Source: Sphingomonas sp. HDW15A
GTDB lineage: Bacteria > Pseudomonadota > Alphaproteobacteria > Sphingomonadales > Sphingomonadaceae
DNA: 64,000 nucleotides
Assembly (NCBI RefSeq): GCF_011301715.1
Contig: NZ_CP049870.1
Location: 1,736,001 to 1,800,000, forward strand
Reading direction: 5' to 3'
In this document: in pieces, positions 30,518-38,201 of the stretch
Layout: each line of letters opens with the position of its first letter
Position numbering within the stretch: position 1 is the first letter of the stretch
Notes under the pieces: model-generated
The model's database searches: none
Seen by the model: only the letters and a program-made list of their open reading frames with translations
What the model was told of the DNA's origin: nothing
Program-made: the position numbers and the translations under genes

Positions 30518-31005
30518 AGCGACAGGCCCCTTTCCTCAAGCCGGAAGCGGGCGATGTCCTTCATGTCCTCGGGAACGTTCTCGTCCTCGAGGAACAGCCG
30601 CGGGTTCCACAGCTGGAAGGTTTCGCCGGCACCGATGAAGAGGGCCAGATCCTCGATGGCGCCCTTGCGGCGCATCATCGGGGGAAGCAGGATCCGGCCC
30701 GAACTGTCATAGGGAACTTCCTCGGTCGCGCCGAAGGCCATCAGCGTGCGGCGCGCATATTCGAGGTCGCTTCCGCCGGAGGTCTCTTCCTTCTCGGCGA
30801 GGCGTTCGATCTTGGCATATTTGAGGGCTGCGTAAGCGGGGTCGTAGGCGCTGAGGCAGGGGAAGACCTCGTGCTTGGCGAGAACGATCGTGCGGGCGTC
30901 GCCGCGGCGTTCGATGACGGAGCGAAGGAATGCGGGAACGGAGACGCGGCCCTTGGCGTCAACCGCGTTCAACGCGCTTCCTTGAAAGAGATGCTCCAGT
31001 GCCAC
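30514..31005 (-). CDS. mraZ: Transcriptional regulator MraZ
   Basis: MraZ is a SpoVT/AbrB-fold DNA-binding protein that represses the dcw cluster it heads. The 163-residue product from GTG 31005 has two AbrB-like repeats, each with the D-x3-R signature: [19 protein letters not shown] (about 13-31) and [19 protein letters not shown] (about 110-130). The GTG has GGGGAG eight bases upstream; a longer ATG frame from 31086 adds an atypical leader and is less likely. A 10-bp repeat array about 140-180 bp upstream is the probable operator. Confidence 0.95.
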   Translation of the reverse strand: MALEHLFQGSALNAVDAKGRVSVPAFLRSVIERRGDARTIVLAKHEVFPCLSAYDPAYAALKYAKIERLAEKEETSGGSDLEYARRTLMAFGATEEVPYDSSGRILLPPMMRRKGAIEDLALFIGAGETFQLWNPRLFLEDENVPEDMKDIARFRLEERGLSL

Positions 31006-31143
31006 CCTGTTTACTCCCCGGGGACGCACAGCTTTCCCGTTCGCAGGGTGAACGGCATCGCCGTCCGCCCCGCGTCCTTCCGTCAAAGGTGAGGATCGCC
31101 CCGCGCCAGTGATGTTGGTAACTCAAGCGACCCAGGGACACAA

Positions 31144-31183
31144 TGGATTTTGATGCCATTTCATGGGATTTCATGCCCAAACG
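31144..31183. promoter_or_regulatory. Probable MraZ operator: four 10-bp direct repeats
   Basis: Four head-to-tail decamers occur at exact 10-bp spacing: TGGATTTTGA (31144), TGCCATTTCA (31154), TGGGATTTCA (31164), TGCCCAAACG (31174). Known MraZ sites are TGGGN boxes separated by 5 bp, the same 10-bp period, located upstream of mraZ. The array reads on the plus strand and lies 139-178 bp before the mraZ GTG, in the 302-bp gap that otherwise holds no gene. Assignment is inference from periodicity and place. Confidence 0.6.
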
Positions 31184-31307
31184 GCGCTTTTCCTTGGGAA
31201 ATTGCGGCAATAACGCAACAATCACGGCCCGCTGTTCACGGACTGTTCTTGAGCGCGAACCTGTGGATAAGTTTGTGGGGTTCTCGAATCGCGTCGACTC
31301 GGGAAAT

Positions 31308-31982
31308 TCAGTCGCGAAGCAGCGCCTCGAGCGCTCGTTCCTGAGAATCGAACGTGGCGCCGGCCTGCTCGACCAGCGCGTCATTGAGCCAGTCGGCATC
31401 GGCGACGATGATCGCGCGGCCCGTTTCGAGCTTGCAGCGCGCGACGTGGCCAGCGGCTTCCACGGCGCACGGCCCGCGACCCACCAGCTTGCCCGGCGAC
31501 ACATAAGTCACCCCGGCGACGGTGACTGGCCCCGCCTTGTCCGGGGCGTCGAGCCTTAACTGCCAATGCTCAAGCAAGCCGGTATCTGCGAACATCGGCG
31601 GAGGCCGGAGCGGATCGCCCGGCGGCCGCTCGCTCGGCCATTCGAGCCGCGGGTCGGCAAGCAGGACCAGCCGTCCCCCGGCCCTCACCCAATTGTCCAG
31701 GGCAACCAATTCCTCGGCCGGAAGCGCGCGCGGCTGGATCATCAACAAGGTGGCACCGGCCGGAACCTGACTCGGCAAATCCACGCCGACCAAACGGTAG
31801 CGTTCCTGAAGACTGGTTGCGATCGGCAGCGCCTTGGAGTCGAGCCCGAAGGTTTCACCGAACAGAAAGGGCAGCGGGGTGATCAGGTAAAGATCGGGCT
31901 TGGAATCAGATCGGGCCGTCTTGCCATCGCCACAGGCGCCCGCTGTCAGCACCAGCGCGAGGGCGGCAAGGATCCGCCTCAC
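31308..31982 (-). CDS. Secreted GldG-like/DUF4350-like protein
   Basis: The 224-residue product from GTG 31982 has a hydrophobic N-terminus ending in TAGACGDGK, a signal peptide or possible lipoprotein signal. The body contains LDNWVRAGGRLVLLADPRLE, a block seen in GldG/DUF4350-type extracytoplasmic proteins associated with ABC systems, and a second RAIIVADADWLNDALVE block of similar fold. No ABC ATPase is nearby. It overlaps the stop of a small membrane protein (GTGA), so the two are co-translated. Role unknown. Confidence 0.6.
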   Translation of the reverse strand: MRRILAALALVLTAGACGDGKTARSDSKPDLYLITPLPFLFGETFGLDSKALPIATSLQERYRLVGVDLPSQVPAGATLLMIQPRALPAEELVALDNWVRAGGRLVLLADPRLEWPSERPPGDPLRPPPMFADTGLLEHWQLRLDAPDKAGPVTVAGVTYVSPGKLVGRGPCAVEAAGHVARCKLETGRAIIVADADWLNDALVEQAGATFDSQERALEALLRD

Positions 31983-32230
31983 CGTGCGCCGGACTGCTGG
32001 TTCTCGCTCGATGCCGCATTGGCCGCGGACGATTCGCCCGGCGCAGCGCCAATCTCCGCCAGCGGATCGTTGGGCTGGACGATGGCGTTGCCAGCGCCGG
32101 CATTCGTCAGGTCCGGCTCGGTGCTCCAACGCGTGATTGCCGCGCCGATGATCACCAACAGGAACACGAACGCCAGGCCGGTCAGCCCGATCCTGATGCG
32201 TTGCCGATGAGACGGCTCCTCCCCACTCAT
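31979..32230 (-). CDS. Small single-span membrane protein, unknown
   Basis: An 83-residue product from ATG 32230 with a charged N-terminus (SGEEPSHRQRIRI), one membrane helix (about 15-36, LTGLAFVFLLVIIGAAITRW) and a low-complexity A/S/G/N tail predicted outside the membrane. Coupled by GTGA overlap to the GldG-like gene downstream, which suggests a joint role. Not recognised as a named family. An ATG further upstream (32302) would add an unlikely leader. Confidence 0.6.
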   Translation of the reverse strand: MSGEEPSHRQRIRIGLTGLAFVFLLVIIGAAITRWSTEPDLTNAGAGNAIVQPNDPLAEIGAAPGESSAANAASSENQQSGAR

Positions 32231-32331
32231 GGAGCACAGCCTATGCATCGCCACGTCGCATTGCAAATCTTGATGGCGCCCGGAACCGAAAGCTTGACGC
32301 ACCGCAAAAACCGCCCGAGATGGGTATCCGT

Positions 32332-32703
32332 ATGAAAAAGCAACTGAATCTACTCGTGCTCGCCGCCGCGCTCGCCGGTTGCGACACCTCGCCCGAAGTC
32401 ATCACCGGCGGTCCTGCCGATCCGCGCGGCGGAGCCGAGCTCGCCAATGCGGTCGCCAACGTCCAGCTTCCCCCTTCGATCGTCGCCAGCCACAAATATC
32501 GCTGCGGCGACAACAGCGTCCTGTCGGTGGACTGGCTATCCGACGGCAAGGTCAGCAGCGCGCGCGTGACGCCGGAAGGCGGCAGCGGCGTGAACGTGGC
32601 GCAAGCCGAGGCCGGCGGCGATTACACCGCCGAAGGGACGACCCTGAAGGGCGACCCGAAGGCTTCGGAAATCACCTTCAACGGCAAGAGCTGCAAGAAG
32701 TAA
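32332..32703 (+). CDS. Small lipoprotein, unknown function
   Basis: The product (123 residues from ATG 32332; ATG 32320 is an alternative) begins MKKQLNLLVLAAALAGCDTS, a clear lipobox LAGC with cysteine 17. The mature part has two further cysteines (in KYRCGDNS and KSCKK) that could form a disulfide and a predicted beta-rich body. It is followed by an intrinsic terminator and lies divergent from the small membrane protein gene. Resembles small periplasmic lipoproteins with a MliC-like YxCxD pattern, but this is tentative. Confidence 0.7.
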   Translation: MKKQLNLLVLAAALAGCDTSPEVITGGPADPRGGAELANAVANVQLPPSIVASHKYRCGDNSVLSVDWLSDGKVSSARVTPEGGSGVNVAQAEAGGDYTAEGTTLKGDPKASEITFNGKSCKK

Positions 32704-32752
32704 GGGGCCTTCCTTCGAGGCAGGCGGGCACCACGCCCGATGAATCAACCGA

Positions 32753-32783
32753 CCCCCGGCCCGGCGCCGGGGGTTTTTCTTTG
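32753..32783 (+). terminator. Intrinsic terminator after the lipoprotein gene
   Basis: Stem CCCCCGGC (32753-32760) and GCCGGGGG (32766-32773) with a 5-nt loop, followed directly by TTTTTCTTT. It ends the lipoprotein transcript 26 bp before the purL ATG, so the purL transcript must start at or beyond the hairpin or read through it. Confidence 0.85.
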
Positions 32784-32808
32784 GGCGCTGCGGGGCTACG
32801 GGGCCGCC

Positions 32809-35040
32809 ATGACCGTCGCCGAAGCCACCGCCCCCGTCATCACCCCGCAAATCGTCGCCGAGCACGGCCTGAGCACCGAGGAGTATGACCGTATACTTGC
32901 CGCGCTTGGGCGCGAGCCGAACCTGGTCGAGCTTGGGATCTTCTCGGTCATGTGGTCCGAGCATTGCAGCTACAAGAGCTCGCGCCTGCACCTGAAGAAG
33001 CTGCCGACCGAGGCGCCGTGGGTGATCTGCGGCCCGGGCGAAAACGCAGGCGTGATCGACATCGGCGACGGCGATGCGGCGATCTTCAAGATGGAGAGCC
33101 ACAACCACCCGTCCTACATCGAGCCTTATCAGGGCGCCGCGACCGGCGTCGGCGGTATTTTGCGCGACGTCTTCACCATGGGCGCACGGCCGATCGCCAA
33201 TATGAACGCGCTGCGCTTCGGCCGGCCGGACCATCCGAAGATGCGTCACCTGATCAGCGGCGTCGTCAGCGGGATCGGCGGTTACGGCAATTGCGTCGGC
33301 GTTCCGACCGTCGGCGGCGAGGTCAATTTCGATACGGCCTATGACGGCAACATCCTGGTCAACGCCATGACCGTCGGCGTCGCCAAGACGGACAAGATTT
33401 TTTATTCGGCGGCGACCGGCATCGGCAATCCGATCGTCTATGTCGGCTCCAAGACCGGCCGCGACGGAATCCACGGCGCGACCATGGCGTCGGCGGACTT
33501 CGACGAGAATAGCGACGAGAAGCGCCCGACGGTCCAGGTCGGCGACCCGTTCACCGAGAAACTGCTGATCGAGGCCTGCCTCGAACTGATGGCGACCGAC
33601 GCGATCGTCGCCATCCAAGACATGGGCGCGGCCGGCCTCACCAGTTCGAGCGTCGAGATGGCGTCTAAGGGCGGGGCCGGAATCCGCCTCGACATGGACA
33701 AGGTGCCGCAGCGCGAGGAGGGCATGACGCCCTATGAGATGATGTTGTCGGAGTCCCAGGAGCGGATGCTGATGGTCCTGAAGCCCGGTCGCGAGGCCGA
33801 GGCCGAAGCCATCTTCAGAAAGTGGGAATTGGACTTCGCGGTGATCGGCGAAGTCACCGATACCGGCCACATGGTGCTGGAGTGGCAAGGCGATGTCGTG
33901 TGCGACATCCCGCTCGGCCCGCTAGCCGACGCCGCGCCGGAATATGACCGGCCGCACCTGAGCCTCGACGAATATAAGGCGTGGGCGAAGGTTAAGCCGC
34001 TCGGCGATGTGCCCAAAAGCGCGAACATCGCCGCCGACTTGCTCAAGCTGATGGGTTCGCCGAACCTCGCCTCGCGGCGCTGGATCTGGGAGCAGTACGA
34101 CAGCCAAGTCGGCGCCGACACCGTCCAGAAACCGGGCGGTGATGCGGCGGTCGTCCGTGTCCACGGCTCGAGGAAGGCGCTGGCGATCACCACCGACTGC
34201 ACGCCGCGCTACGTCTATGCCGACCCCTATGAGGGCGGGAAGCAGGCGATTGCCGAAGCCTATCGCAACCTCTGCGCGGTCGGTGCGCGTCCGCTCGCGG
34301 TGACGAACTGCCTTAACTTCGGCAATCCGCAGCGGCCGGAGATCATGGCCCAGTTCGTCGAGGCGCTTCGCGGCATGGGCGTTGCCTGTCGCGCGCTCGA
34401 CTTCCCGATCGTCAGTGGAAACGTCAGCCTCTACAACGAGAGCAAGGCGACCGGCGGCGGAAGCGCCATCCTCCCCACCCCGGCGATCGGCGGCGTCGGC
34501 CTGCTCGACGATTGGTCGAAGTCGGCGACAATCGCGTTCAAGGCGGAGGGTGAAACTCTTGTGCTAATTGGTCATTCGACCGGCCATGTCGGGCAATCGC
34601 TCTGGCTAGACGTCTGCCACGGCCGGAAGGACGGCGCTGCGCCAACCGTCGATCTCGACGTTGAAAAGCGGCTTGGCCGCCTTGCCTGTGACTTGATCCG
34701 GGACGGACGTGTAAGCGGCGTTCACGACATCAGCGACGGTGGCGCGCTCGTCGCGATTGCCGAAATGGCCCTGGCCGGAATGATCGGCGTTGAGCTCACG
34801 CTTCCCAATGTCCCCAACCCGGTTGCGATCATGTTCGGCGAGGATCAGGGAAGGATGCTGGTTACGACGCGCGATGCGAATGGCGTCATCGCCGCGGCAT
34901 CGGCCGCCAACCTTTTCGCAGCGCCGATCGGCACGACTGGAGGCGACGGCGTTCGCGGACCGGGCTTCGCGGCGTCCCTCGCCGACCTGCGCGCCGCGCA
35001 CGAGGGGTTCTTCCCCACGCTGATGTCGAACGAGCTCTAG
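32809..35040 (+). CDS. purL: Phosphoribosylformylglycinamidine synthase subunit PurL
   Basis: PurL is the ATP-dependent synthetase subunit of FGAM synthase in purine synthesis and works with PurS and PurQ, which are not in the window. The 743-residue product has the small-type architecture: [51 protein letters not shown], and the second AIR-synthase half with [13 protein letters not shown] and [19 protein letters not shown] 32809 is chosen; the in-frame ATG at 32740 would place the terminator hairpin inside the gene. Intact. Confidence 0.96.
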   Translation: MTVAEATAPVITPQIVAEHGLSTEEYDRILAALGREPNLVELGIFSVMWSEHCSYKSSRLHLKKLPTEAPWVICGPGENAGVIDIGDGDAAIFKMESHNHPSYIEPYQGAATGVGGILRDVFTMGARPIANMNALRFGRPDHPKMRHLISGVVSGIGGYGNCVGVPTVGGEVNFDTAYDGNILVNAMTVGVAKTDKIFYSAATGIGNPIVYVGSKTGRDGIHGATMASADFDENSDEKRPTVQVGDPFTEKLLIEACLELMATDAIVAIQDMGAAGLTSSSVEMASKGGAGIRLDMDKVPQREEGMTPYEMMLSESQERMLMVLKPGREAEAEAIFRKWELDFAVIGEVTDTGHMVLEWQGDVVCDIPLGPLADAAPEYDRPHLSLDEYKAWAKVKPLGDVPKSANIAADLLKLMGSPNLASRRWIWEQYDSQVGADTVQKPGGDAAVVRVHGSRKALAITTDCTPRYVYADPYEGGKQAIAEAYRNLCAVGARPLAVTNCLNFGNPQRPEIMAQFVEALRGMGVACRALDFPIVSGNVSLYNESKATGGGSAILPTPAIGGVGLLDDWSKSATIAFKAEGETLVLIGHSTGHVGQSLWLDVCHGRKDGAAPTVDLDVEKRLGRLACDLIRDGRVSGVHDISDGGALVAIAEMALAGMIGVELTLPNVPNPVAIMFGEDQGRMLVTTRDANGVIAAASAANLFAAPIGTTGGDGVRGPGFAASLADLRAAHEGFFPTLMSNEL

Positions 35041-35095
35041 GGCTGTTGCCTTTCTTCGCCTGAGCAGCAAGTCTCCCGCAACAAGGGGGACTGTC

Positions 35096-35551
35096 ATGCT
35101 TCGACCGATCGCGATTGCCACGCTTGTCGCGGGCACGCTCGACATCCTGTTCGCGATGATCCTGACCTCGGCTTATGGCCGCGAGATACCGGACATGCTC
35201 CGCTACGTCGCCTCTGGGCCATTCCCCGGCGCGACCGATATGGGAACCGCCGGAGCGGCGCTCGGCCTCGTCGTTCACTTCATCCTGATGGCCATCATGG
35301 CGGCGGCCTATTTCTGGTTCGCGAATTGCGAACGAAGCGCGCACCTTGTCGACATGCCGGTCCGCGGCGGCATTGCCTACGGCGTTCTAACCTACGCGAT
35401 CATGAACTGGGTCGTCGTTCCACTGCGCTTCGACACCCCTCTTCCCCCAAAGCCGCTGTCCATCGCGACGCAATTGTTCGCGCACATCGTACTGGTCGGA
35501 ATTCCGATCGCGATCATCGCAGCACGTCACCTAAAGGAACGCTTGCGATAA
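35096..35551 (+). CDS. Four-span membrane protein, unknown
   Basis: A 151-residue product with four predicted membrane segments (about 5-25, 55-78, 90-115, 125-145) and a good ribosome site (GGGGGACTGTC) before ATG 35096. Similar small membrane proteins are common in proteobacteria without a known role. Its stop lies within the left outer arm of the inverted repeat that precedes bfd, so the two genes are separated by regulatory sequence only. Confidence 0.7.
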   Translation: MLRPIAIATLVAGTLDILFAMILTSAYGREIPDMLRYVASGPFPGATDMGTAGAALGLVVHFILMAIMAAAYFWFANCERSAHLVDMPVRGGIAYGVLTYAIMNWVVVPLRFDTPLPPKPLSIATQLFAHIVLVGIPIAIIAARHLKERLR

Positions 35552-35555
35552 TACT

Positions 35556-35570
35556 TGCGAATGGTTCGCA
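35556..35570. promoter_or_regulatory. Fur-type palindrome upstream of bfd
   Basis: TGCGAATGGTTCGCA is a perfect 6-3-6 palindrome. It is flanked by a larger outer repeat TGCGATAAT (35544) and ATTATCGCA (35570). Location 20 bp before the bfd start, and a sister palindrome before bfr, suggest iron-responsive control by Fur or a related regulator. Protein identity is inference. Confidence 0.6.
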
Positions 35571-35590
35571 TTATCGCATATACGACTCCT

Positions 35591-35785
35591 ATGATCATCT
35601 GCTCGTGCAATGTGATTCGGGATTGCGACATCCGCGCGGCCGCTGCTCGTGGCTGCACCGACGCCCGATCGGCTTACGCCTCGATGGGTTGCGAATTCGA
35701 ATGCGGCGGCTGCCAGGAACTCGCCGACGATATCGTCGAGCAGGTGCTCAGCAACCCGCCCGAGATCGACCAGCGCGCAGCCTAA
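35591..35785 (+). CDS. bfd: Bacterioferritin-associated ferredoxin
   Basis: Bfd is a small [2Fe-2S] protein that docks on bacterioferritin and supplies electrons to release stored iron. The 64-residue product MIICSCNVIRDCDI... has cysteines at 4, 6, 38 and 41, the exact ligand positions known from the E. coli protein, plus non-ligand cysteines at 12, 22 and 34. ATG 35591 is chosen because it gives the standard MIxCxC start; upstream in-frame ATGs at 35555 would cover the palindromic operator. Lies before bfr, its partner. Confidence 0.92.
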   Translation: MIICSCNVIRDCDIRAAAARGCTDARSAYASMGCEFECGGCQELADDIVEQVLSNPPEIDQRAA

Positions 35786-35796
35786 AGGTACGCGAC

Positions 35797-35811
35797 TGCG
35801 AGTGACTCGCA
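35797..35811. promoter_or_regulatory. Fur-type palindrome upstream of bfr
   Basis: TGCGAGTGACTCGCA is a perfect palindrome (7-1-7) with a further half site TTCGCA directly after it. It shares the TGCGA(A/G)T core with the palindrome before bfd, and lies 90 bp before the bfr start and 12 bp after the bfd stop. It suggests that bfr has its own iron-controlled promoter. Confidence 0.6.
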
Positions 35812-35900
35812 TTCGCATATTTTTCTGGCTTTTCCGCCATTTTTGCCCTTCCCTTGGTTGGCCCGGAGGCCTAGGGCCTTAGCTCCGCGAGGAGAGAACC

Positions 35901-36380
35901 ATGAAGGGCGACCCAAAGGTCATCGAGCTACTGAACGAGGCGCTCAAGGCCGAGCTGACCGCGATCAACCAGTACTGGCTGCACTATCGCCTGCTCGAAA
36001 ACTGGGGCGTCAAGAAGCTGGCGGAATATGAACGCCACGAATCGATCGACGAGATGAAGCATGCGGACAAATTCTCCGACCGCATCCTGTTCCTCGACGG
36101 CTTCCCCAACTTCCAGTCGCTGGGCAGCCTGCGCATCGGCGAGACGGTCGAGGAAATCCTGAAGGCCGACCTTGAGGCTGAGCTGGAGGCGGTCGCAATG
36201 TACCGCGAGGGCGTCGCTTATTGCGAGAGCGTGAAAGACTTTACCAGCCGCGACCTATTCGCCGAGGTTCTCGCGGCCGAGGAGGGCCATGTCGATTTTA
36301 TCGAAACACAGTTCGAGTTGATCCGGCAAATGGGCATCCACAATTATATCCAGCTGCAATCGGAAGCTGCCGAGGAGTAA
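35901..36380 (+). CDS. bfr: Bacterioferritin
   Basis: Bacterioferritin oxidises Fe(II) and stores iron in a haem-containing 24-mer. The 159-residue product starts MKGDPKVIELLNEALKAELT and keeps all ferroxidase residues in E. coli numbering: E18, E51, H54, E94, E127 and H130, with M52 as haem ligand in HESIDEMKHADK. A GGAGAG ribosome site precedes the ATG. Follows bfd and a Fur-type palindrome. Intact. Confidence 0.97.
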   Translation: MKGDPKVIELLNEALKAELTAINQYWLHYRLLENWGVKKLAEYERHESIDEMKHADKFSDRILFLDGFPNFQSLGSLRIGETVEEILKADLEAELEAVAMYREGVAYCESVKDFTSRDLFAEVLAAEEGHVDFIETQFELIRQMGIHNYIQLQSEAAEE

Positions 36381-36457
36381 CGCGCACAAAGGGCGCTTGC
36401 CTTGCTGTCTTATGTAGCTAAAACACCAGGCCTCACGCTGGAGTGCCGGCCGCGCCA

Positions 36458-37701
36458 ATGTCCACCGTCCCGACTGAAGCTTCCGGCACGCGCTACCTGA
36501 CTCTCGACCTCATTCGCGGGATCGCCGTGATGGGCATATTGAGCGTCAATATCGTCGATTTCTCGATGGTCCGCGCGGCCTACCTCAACCCGCAGGCCTA
36601 TCGCGACGCCAGCGTCGGCGACCTGGCGCTGTGGGCCGTCAATATGCTGCTGGTCGACGGCAAATTCCGTTCGCTGTTCTCGATGCTGTTCGGGGCGTCG
36701 ATGCTGCTGGTCATCGACAAGGCCGAAGCGGCCGGGGAATGGGGCGCGTGGCTGCATGTCCGCAGGATGACGGTGCTGCTGGCCCTCGGCCTCGCCCACG
36801 CCGTGCTCATCTGGCACGGAGATATCCTTACCCTTTACGCCCTGACGGGGTTTGTCGCCCTACTCTGGGCACGGTCCAGCGCGACGCGAATGATCCTTGC
36901 CGCGGGGATCTTCGCCATCATCCACACTGTCCTGTTCGCGGCGATCGCCGCGACCCTGGTCCACCAGGACCTTGCCGCCCACGCGCCCAATGCCGCGCCG
37001 GAAATGATCCGCAACTGGAACGCCAACGCCAGCTCGGTCTTCGCAATTCCCTCCGACATCGCCCGCGAGCAGGCCATCTACGGCGGCAGCTGGAGCGGTA
37101 TCGTCGCCTACGAATGGTCGAAGCTGTGGGCGATCTTCTCAAACAGTCTCGCCCTTCTGCCCGACACCTTGTCGCTCATGCTGGTCGGGATGGCGGGCTA
37201 TCGCTCCGGCTTCTTCACCGGGGCATGGGACGACGCCACCTACCGTCGGATCGCAGCTTGGGGATTGGGATCGGCCTGGCCGGACATGCCGCACTGGTGG
37301 TCGCCGACCTGATGACCGGCTTCTACGTTCCGCTTGTGCTCGGCGGCTTCCTGGCGGCGATGGTGCCGTTCCGATTTGCGCAGGCGCTGGGCTACGCGGC
37401 CCTGCTGGTGCTGTGGTCGCGCCGAAACAGCCGGGCGGTGAATAGGGTCGCGGCCGTCGGGCGGACAGCCTTCACCAATTATATCGGCACGTCGCTGGTC
37501 TGCACGGCTATCTTCTACGGCTGGGGCTTGGGCCTCTACGGCAAGGTGACGCGTGTCGAGGCTTGGCTCGCCGTTCCCATGGTGTGGGCGCTGGTGCTGC
37601 TGTGGTCGAAGCCGTGGCTCGCGCGGTTCAACTATGGCCCGCTCGAATGGCTGTGGCGGAGCCTCGCACGCGGCCGGCCGCAGGCGATGCGCAAAGTCTA
37701 G
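36458..37701 (+). CDS. DUF418 family membrane protein (frameshifted as sequenced)
   Basis: A multi-span membrane protein of the DUF418/YeiB group: N-terminal DLIRGIAVMGILSVNIVDFS, SMLFGASMLLV, then the C-terminal DUF418 domain with GRTAFTNYIGTSLVCTAIFY and NYGPLEWLWRSL. Two frames join near residue 270 if one G is added at the GGG 37267-37269, reading AAWGLGIGLAGHAALVVADL and giving 414 residues. Start ATG 36458 (36443 possible). Function of the family is unknown; transport has been suggested. Converges with the Hpt gene, overlapping by four bases. Confidence 0.8.
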
Positions 37702-38126
37702 ATTCGGCCGAAATCCTGGTTCGCGACCTTGCGACCGAAACCGCCCGGCGCCGCGCGGGTCAGCAGCGGGTTGGTGGCCTGGTCGAACAGCTCCAGCGTG
37801 CGCTGGAACATTTTGCGGAGCGCGACGACGTCCGGGATCAGCTCATCCGGGAAGCGATGAGTCTCGATGCAGGATCGGGCGACATTCTCGATCTTCTCGG
37901 CGATCTCCGCCAGCGGCTCGGCGCCGAACTGCCGCGACTCGCCCTTCAGCGTATGTGCGGGGATGACCAGCGCGATCGTATTGTGCTCGCGCATCGCCTG
38001 CTCGATCTGGGCGACGCTTTTTTCCCCGTCTTCGCGGTAATAGCCCAAAATCCGTATGAATCCGGGACCAAGCTCCGCGCGCGAGCGCTCGAAATGCGTC
38101 CAATCGACGAGGCTGACGTCGTCCAC
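37698..38126 (-). CDS. Stand-alone histidine phosphotransfer (Hpt) protein
   Basis: The 142-residue product starts at GTG 38126, which has GGGAG six bases upstream. It contains an Hpt four-helix pattern with the phospho-accepting histidine 58 in AHTLKGESRQFG, and helices GFIRILGYYREDGEKSVAQI before and ELIPDVVALRKMFQRTLEL after. Hpt proteins relay phosphate between a hybrid kinase and a response regulator. No kinase or regulator lies beside it, so partners are encoded elsewhere. An ATG at 38180 would add an unlikely leader. Confidence 0.8.
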   Translation of the reverse strand: MDDVSLVDWTHFERSRAELGPGFIRILGYYREDGEKSVAQIEQAMREHNTIALVIPAHTLKGESRQFGAEPLAEIAEKIENVARSCIETHRFPDELIPDVVALRKMFQRTLELFDQATNPLLTRAAPGGFGRKVANQDFGRI

Positions 38127-38201
38127 TTTGTCACTCCCTCGCGCCGCCAATCGGCGCAGTCCCACCAGCGCCTTGTGCACCCGAAAGGGTAAAGCTTCTC
38201 T

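Noticed and set aside
32536..33888. Open frame of 450 codons opposite purL
   Set aside because: Antisense shadow of purL; histidine/arginine-rich translation without family features.
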